Shown here: positions 47,201 through 52,127 of the stretch, in pieces
How the letters are laid out: each line of letters begins with the position of its first letter
Numbering within the stretch: position 1 is the first letter of the stretch
Source: Bacillota bacterium
GTDB taxonomy: Bacteria > Planctomycetota > UBA8108 > UBA1146
DNA length: 52,127 nt
Direction: 5' to 3'
Assembly (NCBI GenBank): GCA_003973385.1
Contig: QNYK01000103.1
Span: 1-52,127 of the forward strand
Notes under the pieces: model-generated
Database searches by the model: none
Told to the model about the DNA's origin: nothing
Seen by the model: the letters and a program-made list of their open reading frames with translations, nothing else
Position numbers and translations under genes: made by a program

Positions 47201-47865
47201 TGCGTGACAACCCATCTCGTCGGGCGTTGTTACGAGACATCGTGCTCAGTCGCAGTTACCAGATGGCATCGACTCATTCCGATCCGAGGGCGCAGGTGGT
47301 CGACGCCGCCAATGATCGTTGGCACCGGTCTCACCAGAAAAGACTCACCGCCGAATCGATCCGGGATTCGATTCTGAGTGTCTCGGGACGTCTCGATCGC
47401 AAGGTAGGAGGCGCTTCGGTACCGGTGCATCTGACCGACTTTCTCACAGGCCGTGGTCGACCCGGTGGTAGCGGACCGGTCGATGGTCACGGTCGGCGCA
47501 GTCTCTACATCAAGGTGTGTCGTAACTTTCTTCCTGCATTCCTCACCGCCTTCGACTTCCCCATCCCGGCGACCACGGTCGGGGATCGATTGGTCACGAA
47601 TGTACCGGCACAAGCTCTCGCGCTGATGAATGATCCCTTCGTTCACGAACAGGCGCGATTGTGGGGGGAAAGAGTCATGAAGTCTGCAGAGGATGAGGGA
47701 TTGCTGGTTGCCATCGATAGGATGTGGCAGCAGGCATTTGGACGTCCTCCCTCCGGCGAGGAAATCGCCATGGCCCGGTCCTTCGTTGAAGGTAAAGGAG
47801 AGGAAGGGTGGGTTGATCTGGCTCATGCCTTGATCCAGACCAAGGAGTTCCGTTTCATCCCCTAG
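44293..47865 (+). CDS. PSCyt1/DUF1549/DUF1553 protein with inserted carbohydrate-binding-like region
   Basis: 1190 residues, signal peptide at 1-25. The PSCyt1 haem motif is CLPCH (Cys52, Cys55, His56). DUF1549 (PSCyt2) follows with RRVTFDLTGLPATPEEIEAF and HFARHWLDLMRFAETHGHEF, and a second CARCHDHKFD motif. About residues 450-850 contain two beta-rich inserts (WGPWTVEGNAFGD; RVRICIEGYW) resembling galactose-binding modules. The C-terminal DUF1553 (PSD1) reads GSGRRELASWI, SDNPLFWRTQANRLWARVMG and RSYQMAST. The next gene is the DUF1501 partner, a pair typical of planctomycetes. The biochemical role is unproven; polysaccharide processing is often suggested. Confidence 0.93.
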   Translation: MIGRALALLLLMSGLLLPGFSPASDAEDGIESAGDEAVDFDRQVLPILAHYCLPCHGNDGEARKKDLRLDDQDSATTLRDLNIPAISPGHPENSLALLRINDDDDPMPPDGRERPSVEEVEILTRWVEQGASYTKHWSWRPLEAPELPEVVDEDWARDPLDLFIGSGLDSLGLKPAPDADDRTWLRRVTFDLTGLPATPEEIEAFLADRSLEAREGVVDRLLQSSAHAEHFARHWLDLMRFAETHGHEFDYPIHEAWKYRDYVIRAIASDVPIDRFVTEHIAGDLLEDPRIHPRDGTNDSLPATSWFWLSQGTHGPVDVLKDTHDRVDNQIDVLSRAFLGATVSCARCHDHKFDAITQADWTGLSSIIRSTRRVLRPQDPGGKISSKIDEMAPVREKLTAVTRQGMELQHQLPLVQLARAARGLQGSAGIGEPGELDAAPDVVVADFEQGWGPWTVEGNAFGDQPHHRDDLVNEQAVEAVGDHIACSQDHRPAPDGPAGDVLKGKLTSPPFELQRDYLVFLVGGGQHAGKTCVNLLVDGEQVFSEVGRNNTRMHEARWDVGRWRGQEAVIEVVDDHDGGWGHITCDHFRLTDEPAAGMASRGQIERVARKAGLDGNQLREWVRLWPQLVRPGVANGPLRDGDLLLTDFSQADALDDWSIVGEAFEVLSAGDVVLIGRPRIIDTSCAHSAVRGRSLVGSLLSRNFTIEHRYLHLRVQGESARVRICIEGYWIDQHNALLFENFRQDVNSPEQWRHLQMDLTRYQGKNAHVEIHDEGRGWIAVDRVWLSAEGVQQGTGVDWTVLDDEATDSATLLADPVRAEALLAAGLVDSARYGDAWNAAVVSTVEQLRQLDESVPQPKRILSAADAPRGFDVHLSIRGNPHKPGDLIERRALENLGGAETPQLYRNGSGRRELASWITSSDNPLFWRTQANRLWARVMGRGVAATSDDLGAMGVPPENRALLDHLAVRLRDNPSRRALLRDIVLSRSYQMASTHSDPRAQVVDAANDRWHRSHQKRLTAESIRDSILSVSGRLDRKVGGASVPVHLTDFLTGRGRPGGSGPVDGHGRRSLYIKVCRNFLPAFLTAFDFPIPATTVGDRLVTNVPAQALALMNDPFVHEQARLWGERVMKSAEDEGLLVAIDRMWQQAFGRPPSGEEIAMARSFVEGKGEEGWVDLAHALIQTKEFRFIP

Positions 47866-47887
47866 TGGATGACGAGAAAGGGTAGCG

Positions 47888-49309
47888 ATGCATCACTGTG
47901 GTCAATACGCACAGCAACCGATGGACCGGCGAGAGATGCTCTCTCGTTGTGCCCAGGGTTTCGGTGCTGTGGCGTTGACCGCACTGGCTGGGGATTCGCT
48001 GCTTGGAGATGTTCCAGGACAGCCAGGAGTGCTCGATCGGGGGCACATCCCGGCGCGCGCTCGCTCTGTCATCTTCCTCTACATGGATGGAGGGCCCAGC
48101 CAGGTCGATACCTTTGATCCCAAGCCAGCGCTCTCGAAGTGGGACGGCAAGCCGTTCCCTGCTCCGATGGAACGAACCCAGTTCAACAGCGTCGGTAACA
48201 CACTCAAATCGCCGTGGGAATTTCATCAGTACGGAGAATGCGGTCATCCCATCAGTGATCTGTTTCCACATGTTGCCAAGCACGCCGATGAGTTGCTGGT
48301 GGTGCATTCGATGACGAGTCAGTTCTCTGAACACACCAATGCCAATTACCTGCTCCATACCGGTACTGGAACCGTCGGAAGACCGAGCATGGGCGCGTGG
48401 GTCTCCTATGGCCTCGGTGCGCTCGCCGATGATCTTCCCGGTTTCGTGGTCGTCAACGGTGGACTGGTGCCACCGGGTGGACTCGGTTGTTTCTCCAGTG
48501 CGTTCTTGCCGGCGAAGCACCAGGGTTCCATCGTGTTGCCGCGAGATCGTGCCCTTGCCAATGTAGAACAGCGTGAAGGAATCGATCGGCAGCGTCGAAA
48601 ACTGGACCTTCTCCAGGGTCTGGATCGGATGGGGCTGGAATCGGCGGGCGACCCGGCTCCCATCGAGGGAGCGATCGCCAATGGTGAACTCGCTTTTCGC
48701 ATGCAGTCTGCGGTTCCTGAACTGGCGGACATCTCTGGTGAGACGGAAGAGACCCGGGAGATGTATGGACTCGAACATTCTTATGAACCGACTCGCATCT
48801 TTGCCCGTGAATGCCTACTGGCACGACGCATGGTGCAACGCGGAGTGCGCTTCATCGAGTTGACCTGCCCATCGGTCAGCGGCGATCGCTGGGATCAACA
48901 TGGCAACCTCAAAGGAGGACACGAGAACAACGCTCGAGCCGTCGATCAACCGATCGGTGCGCTACTGACCGATCTGAAGCGCCGTGGAATGCTCGAGGAC
49001 ACGCTGGTGGTCTGGTCGGGTGAGTTCGGAAGAACCCCATTTGCTCAGGGGCGTGACGGGCGCGATCACAATCCCTACGGATATACCATCTGGATGGCCG
49101 GTGGCGGTGTGAAGGCAGGCAGTGTCTACGGTGCCACCGACGAGTTCGGTTACCGGGCCATCGACAAACCGGTCGAGATCTACGACTTCCACGCCACGAT
49201 GTTGCATATTCTCGGAGTCGATCATCGGCGGTTGACCAAACTGTTTGGAGGTCGTGAACATCGTCTCACCGATGTGCACGGCAAGGTGATCAAGGAATGG
49301 CTCGCCTGA
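47888..49309 (+). CDS. DUF1501 family protein, Tat-exported
   Basis: 473 residues. The N-terminus MDRREMLSRCAQGFGAVALT is a twin-arginine type signal. DUF1501 hallmarks are ARSVIFLYMDGGPSQVDTFDPKP, HSMTSQFSEHTNANYLLHTG, WDQHGNLKGGHENNARAVD, VWSGEFGRTPFAQGRDGRDH and the C-terminal GRDHNPYGYT. It has an alkaline-phosphatase/sulfatase-like superfamily fold. AAAGGG lies five bases before ATG. It starts 22 bases after the DUF1553 gene and is surely co-transcribed. Substrate unknown. Confidence 0.93.
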   Translation: MHHCGQYAQQPMDRREMLSRCAQGFGAVALTALAGDSLLGDVPGQPGVLDRGHIPARARSVIFLYMDGGPSQVDTFDPKPALSKWDGKPFPAPMERTQFNSVGNTLKSPWEFHQYGECGHPISDLFPHVAKHADELLVVHSMTSQFSEHTNANYLLHTGTGTVGRPSMGAWVSYGLGALADDLPGFVVVNGGLVPPGGLGCFSSAFLPAKHQGSIVLPRDRALANVEQREGIDRQRRKLDLLQGLDRMGLESAGDPAPIEGAIANGELAFRMQSAVPELADISGETEETREMYGLEHSYEPTRIFARECLLARRMVQRGVRFIELTCPSVSGDRWDQHGNLKGGHENNARAVDQPIGALLTDLKRRGMLEDTLVVWSGEFGRTPFAQGRDGRDHNPYGYTIWMAGGGVKAGSVYGATDEFGYRAIDKPVEIYDFHATMLHILGVDHRRLTKLFGGREHRLTDVHGKVIKEWLA

Positions 49310-49315
49310 GCCGGA

Positions 49316-50089
49316 TCAGTTCTGCGTCTCCTCCTCGGAGTCGCCTTCATTGCCGTTGTTGACGATTCCCTGGCCGATACGAGGGTCGACTTCTTCGCCG
49401 TAAATTTGACCGAGTTGGACCATCTGTGCCGGATTGAGGACCTCATCGAGCTCGCCGATCAACGTTCCTACTTCTTGTCTGATCTCACCCTGGATCTCGG
49501 CGACCATCTGAGCTTCTTCCTCCTCGGGAAAATCGCCATTGAGGAGTTCTTCGGAGAGAATCGTCATCCTTTCAAACCCAGTCTCGAGGATCTCCTCGAC
49601 CGCCATTTCGGTTTCGGGGTCCAGCTCCATCTTTTCGGCAATTTGGTCGTACAGGTTCGGCAACTTGGTGCGGGCATTGCCGATCCACCTGGACATGCCG
49701 GTACGGCGGTCTTCTATCTTGGCGCGACGTTGAGCTTGATTGGCCAGTTCGACACCGCGCTCCTCCATCACCGCTTCGACGGCTGCGGTGATTCGCTCGG
49801 CTTCGATCGCACGTAACTGGACCCGATTTTCTTCGCCTTCGGTTTCTACCATTGCGTCAGATTTTTCAGCCGCAGCTATGTCCATCGAATCCAGTTTGGA
49901 TTGGAGGCTCATCACTTCCTGGCGCAAGGCGGAGATGCTTTCCTCCAGCCGACTGGGATCAAAAGAGGCCTGGGTCTGGACAGGTACCGGTTCTGGTTGT
50001 TGTTGTTGCACGAAGTAAAGCGCTGACCCGGCCACCAGAACGGACACAAGAGAGAGAGCCGGGAACAGTGGGGAACCGGAGACGGACAT
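49316..50089 (-). CDS. Exported coiled-coil protein, paralogue of the gene at 50210
   Basis: 257 residues from ATG 50089 (AAGGAG six bases upstream). A signal anchor (LFPALSLVSVLVAGSALYFV) is followed by a coiled coil (LEESISALRQEVMSLQSKLD), an acidic helical domain (ALKLPNLYDQ-type helices such as TKLPNLYDQIAEKMELDPET) and the end NNGNEGDSEEETQN, identical to the next gene's end. It has no known family. The pair converges on the DUF1501 gene. The stop is 7 bases from that gene's stop. Confidence 0.7.
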   Translation of the reverse strand: MSVSGSPLFPALSLVSVLVAGSALYFVQQQQPEPVPVQTQASFDPSRLEESISALRQEVMSLQSKLDSMDIAAAEKSDAMVETEGEENRVQLRAIEAERITAAVEAVMEERGVELANQAQRRAKIEDRRTGMSRWIGNARTKLPNLYDQIAEKMELDPETEMAVEEILETGFERMTILSEELLNGDFPEEEEAQMVAEIQGEIRQEVGTLIGELDEVLNPAQMVQLGQIYGEEVDPRIGQGIVNNGNEGDSEEETQN

Positions 50090-50209
50090 GAGGCACTCCT
50101 TATCATCGGAAACAATCGCTACAGTTCTTTCAAAACCCCTGAGATCAGCAGGAGCAGTATCCATCTGTTCTGGATACCTGCACTTCCAATTTTCGGTCAG
50201 GTCCGTGGC

Positions 50210-50986
50210 TCAGTTCTGCGTTTCCTCTTCGGAGTCGCCTTCATTACCGTTGTTGATGAATCCCTGGCCCAGACGAGGATCGACCTCTTCGCTGTAGACC
50301 TGGCCGAGAGCGATCATCTCCCCGGGGGTGAGGATCTCGTCGAGATCCTGGATGATCGATCCAGCCTCTTCTTTTACCTCACCCATGATGGCCATCGCAT
50401 CCGCCTGCTCGGGAGGGGGGTCGGTGTAGAGCTGTTCGGTCAGGAACGCCATCGTCTGGAACCCGTTCTCGAGGATCTCTTCCACCTCGATGGCGGTTTG
50501 CGGGGCCAGGTCCAGTTCATCGAGGCGATGGTAGAGGTTGGGTAACTTGGCGCGGCCATTATCGACCCAGCTGACAAACCCGTCGCGAGATTTGTTCAAC
50601 TTGGCTCGCTGTTGCTGTTGATCTGCGCGTTCCTGAGCAGCCCTGGCGTACTCAAGGCCCTTTTCTTCCATCACTCGATCCACCGCATCGATGATGCGGC
50701 CTTCCAGCTCGCCACCGCTAGCGATCCTCGCCACCGCATCCTCGGGTGTGGCCGGCTCCTCGACGCTGGCCAGTTCCACTGCGTCGAGTCTAAATTGCAA
50801 CGTGATCAGTTCACCTCGCAGGCTGGAGATGGCTTCCTCCAGCTGTGCAGTGCTGTTCGATTCGGTGGTGGTGGGTACCGGGTCCATTCTGGCGGGAGAC
50901 TGCTGGGTGAAGTAGATCGCAGTGCCCGAGAGGATCACGGCGAGGATTGAACTGGCCTGGAAGATGGCTGAAGTGCTACTACTCAT
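50210..50986 (-). CDS. Exported coiled-coil protein, paralogue of the gene at 49316
   Basis: 258 residues. N-terminal membrane anchor (ASSILAVILSGTAIYFTQQ), then a coiled coil (LEEAISSLRGELITLQFRLD), helices with KLPNLYHRLDELDLAPQTAI, EILENGFQTMAFLTEQL and the shared tail NNGNEGDSEEETQN after VDPRLGQGF. It aligns along its length with the neighbour, so this is a tandem duplication 120 bases apart. Function unknown; a helical repressor or chaperone-like periplasmic protein (Spy/CpxP-like in helix content) is a guess only. Confidence 0.7.
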   Translation of the reverse strand: MSSSTSAIFQASSILAVILSGTAIYFTQQSPARMDPVPTTTESNSTAQLEEAISSLRGELITLQFRLDAVELASVEEPATPEDAVARIASGGELEGRIIDAVDRVMEEKGLEYARAAQERADQQQQRAKLNKSRDGFVSWVDNGRAKLPNLYHRLDELDLAPQTAIEVEEILENGFQTMAFLTEQLYTDPPPEQADAMAIMGEVKEEAGSIIQDLDEILTPGEMIALGQVYSEEVDPRLGQGFINNGNEGDSEEETQN

Positions 50987-51155
50987 CGGCTACTGCTCTC
51001 ACTGGATTCCGTGAAACGCATGACGGGTCGGTGCCACGACGGGACCTGGCCGAGACGCTTCAAACATCATTTTGACGAATGCATTAGTGCCGCGCAAGGT
51101 GCCAATCGTCTGACGGCGGCACCGCCCAGAGGATCGGCGCCGGGGATTTCAGGTC

Positions 51156-51197
51156 CAGATCAGCAGCAAAACCTGATCTGAAGTCATCTCCGGAGAT
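51156..51197 (+). repeat. Two inverted repeats upstream of the small dockerin-tailed gene
   Basis: CAGATCAG (51156-51163) and CTGATCTG (51173-51180) form an 8-bp stem with a 9-base loop. ATCTCCGGAGAT (51186-51197) is a perfect 12-base palindrome. Both lie 60-100 bases upstream of ATG 51254, where operators or leader structures would be expected. The other bases between 50987 and 51253 hold nothing recognisable. Confidence 0.45.
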
Positions 51198-51253
51198 CGG
51201 AGCGGTCCAGCCGAACCGTGGTCGGCACAACCCGACAGGAGCAAGGAGTCTTC

Positions 51254-51868
51254 ATGTCGATACACAGGATGGCGCTAGCAGCGCTGGCGTGTCTCTTTCT
51301 CATCAATTTTCCCAGCCCGGTAGAAGCGCAGGGTCCCCCCATCGTCCTCAGTTGTGATCCATTGTCAGGATCCTACCTGGTTCATGTCTCCTTCAACGAT
51401 CCTGGAGGTTTTACCCACTTCGATGTGACCGTCGATGGGGTTCTGACCCTCGTGATTGCATCGGCGGGTCCTGGACCCGTCAACAAGCTGGTTCCTGTCC
51501 CGGGTCCCGGCGGACACTACATCTGTATCGAGGGTAGCGGAGGACCGTTCGGACCAGGAACCACGTCCTGCTGCCAGTTCGTCGTACCACCGACGAAGGA
51601 CTTCGTTCGCGGCGATGTGAATGCCGATAGTTCTCACGATCTTGCAGATGTGATAGCAGCGTTGGATTACACCTTTACCGGGACTCCCTTGTTGTGTCTG
51701 GATGCCGCAGACGCCAACGATGACGGCGGCGTCGATGTCGCAGATCCCATCTACCTGCTCTGGTGGCTGTGGCTCGGTGGACCACCGCCACCTTCACCGA
51801 TGCCAGGGTGTGGGCCCGATCCGACGCTGGATCTGATCAACTGCGTTTCATTTCCTCCCTGCCCCTGA
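51254..51868 (+). CDS. Small secreted protein with dockerin-like repeats and Cys tail
   Basis: 204 residues from ATG 51254 (AAGGAG five bases upstream). A signal peptide ends at VEAQG. A short beta-rich domain (SGSYLVHVSFNDPGGFTHFD; GPFGPGTTSCCQFVV) is followed by two calcium loops (DVNADSSHDLAD, DANDDGGVDVAD) and the tail CGPDPTLDLINCVSFPPCP. This is the smallest of three proteins here sharing that C-terminus, so most of it is the tail module itself. Likely surface-located. Confidence 0.85.
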   Translation: MSIHRMALAALACLFLINFPSPVEAQGPPIVLSCDPLSGSYLVHVSFNDPGGFTHFDVTVDGVLTLVIASAGPGPVNKLVPVPGPGGHYICIEGSGGPFGPGTTSCCQFVVPPTKDFVRGDVNADSSHDLADVIAALDYTFTGTPLLCLDAADANDDGGVDVADPIYLLWWLWLGGPPPPSPMPGCGPDPTLDLINCVSFPPCP

Positions 51869-51890
51869 TATGGCACCACGATCAGGATGG

Positions 51891-51928
51891 AAAGCGGGCG
51901 GTGATCTTGAGGATCACTGCCCGCCTTT
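51891..51928. terminator. Strong bidirectional terminator
   Basis: GCGGGCGGTGATC pairs with GATCACTGCCCGC (one G-U) across the loop TTGAG, flanked by AAA on the left and CTTT on the right, so each strand reads a GC stem then T's. It lies 22 bases after the small dockerin-tailed gene and 16 bases after (minus strand) the symporter stop, serving both convergent genes. Confidence 0.8.
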
Positions 51929-51943
51929 CATGAGATATCCAGG

Positions 51944-52127
51944 TCACCGGGTCATCGGAGGAGCAGGTGGAGAGATGCCACTCACTCCCCACGTCATCGC
52001 CAGTGACACCAGAAATCCAGGAGCCAGGCTGTAGAGGCGCAGGCCTTCGACTTGACTCGATAACCAGGCGTTGGCATCGAGATTGTCCCACAGCAGCACC
52101 GTGACCAGGCCGCTGATCATGCCAGCG
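51944..52127 (-). CDS. Sodium:solute symporter, C-terminal fragment (partial)
   Basis: 61 codons read in from the window edge to TGA at 51944. The sequence AGMISGLVTVLLWDN followed by LRLYSLAPGFLVSLAMTWGV is like the last transmembrane helices of SSS-family (PutP-like) symporters. No start is in the window. The solute cannot be told. The call rests on short sequence. Confidence 0.6.
   Translation of the reverse strand, partial: AGMISGLVTVLLWDNLDANAWLSSQVEGLRLYSLAPGFLVSLAMTWGVSGISPPAPPMTR

Overview
The window looks like chromosomal DNA of a planctomycete, probably a marine or metagenome-derived lineage. No rRNA gene is present, so this rests on gene content. Evidence: a PSCyt1/DUF1549/DUF1553 gene followed by a DUF1501 gene, a DUF1592/DUF1588-type cytochrome gene, multihaem cytochromes, a formylglycine-type sulfatase, and three secreted proteins ending in paired dockerin-like calcium loops with a Cys-containing tail. 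Shine-Dalgarno sites are easy to see, and TTG starts overlapping the upstream stop as TTGA occur repeatedly. I find no tRNA, insertion sequence, CRISPR array or integrase.

Layout. 1-4.9 kb: a frameshifted DUF1592-type cytochrome gene and an SRPBCC gene (minus), diverging from a paralogous SRPBCC gene and a sulfatase (plus). 4.9-11.7 kb: an RlmI-like methyltransferase, then a tightly packed FHA protein / thioredoxin-like protein / AlkB dioxygenase set, then YgiQ. 11.7-15.8 kb: an octahaem cytochrome with HEAT/TPR repeats and a secreted dockerin-tailed protein. 15.9-23.2 kb: acyl-CoA dehydrogenase, tldD, apt, a sigma-70 factor and a large HEAT-repeat protein. 23.4-30.9 kb: a sigma-54 activator, mgtE with a structured leader, a response regulator, groES-groEL and a DEAD-box helicase. 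31-35.9 kb: ugd, UDP-glucuronate decarboxylase, nadK, a degenerate sigma-54-type regulator and a small acidic ORF. 36-41 kb: a two-gene dehydrogenase E1, a membrane-anchored hypothetical and a pentahaem cytochrome with a dockerin-like tail. 41-44.2 kb: a nucleotide-sugar dehydratase, rpmG, a methyltransferase and a hypothetical. 44.3-52.1 kb: the DUF1553/DUF1501 pair, tandem paralogous coiled-coil proteins, a small dockerin-tailed protein and the C-terminal end of a solute symporter.

The most interesting item is the thioredoxin-like gene at 7668-8639. One in-frame UGA (7938-7940) sits exactly where the first cysteine of the thioredoxin CxxC motif belongs. It is followed at a suitable distance by a 6-bp hairpin with a GU-containing apical loop that fits the general bacterial SECIS description. 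This is a strong candidate for a secreted selenoprotein encoded between an FHA membrane protein and an AlkB repair enzyme. Other notable items are a three-hairpin leader upstream of mgtE, a sigma-54-type regulator with altered GAFTGA and Walker B motifs, and a shared Cys-rich C-terminal tail on three exported proteins, one of them a multihaem cytochrome.
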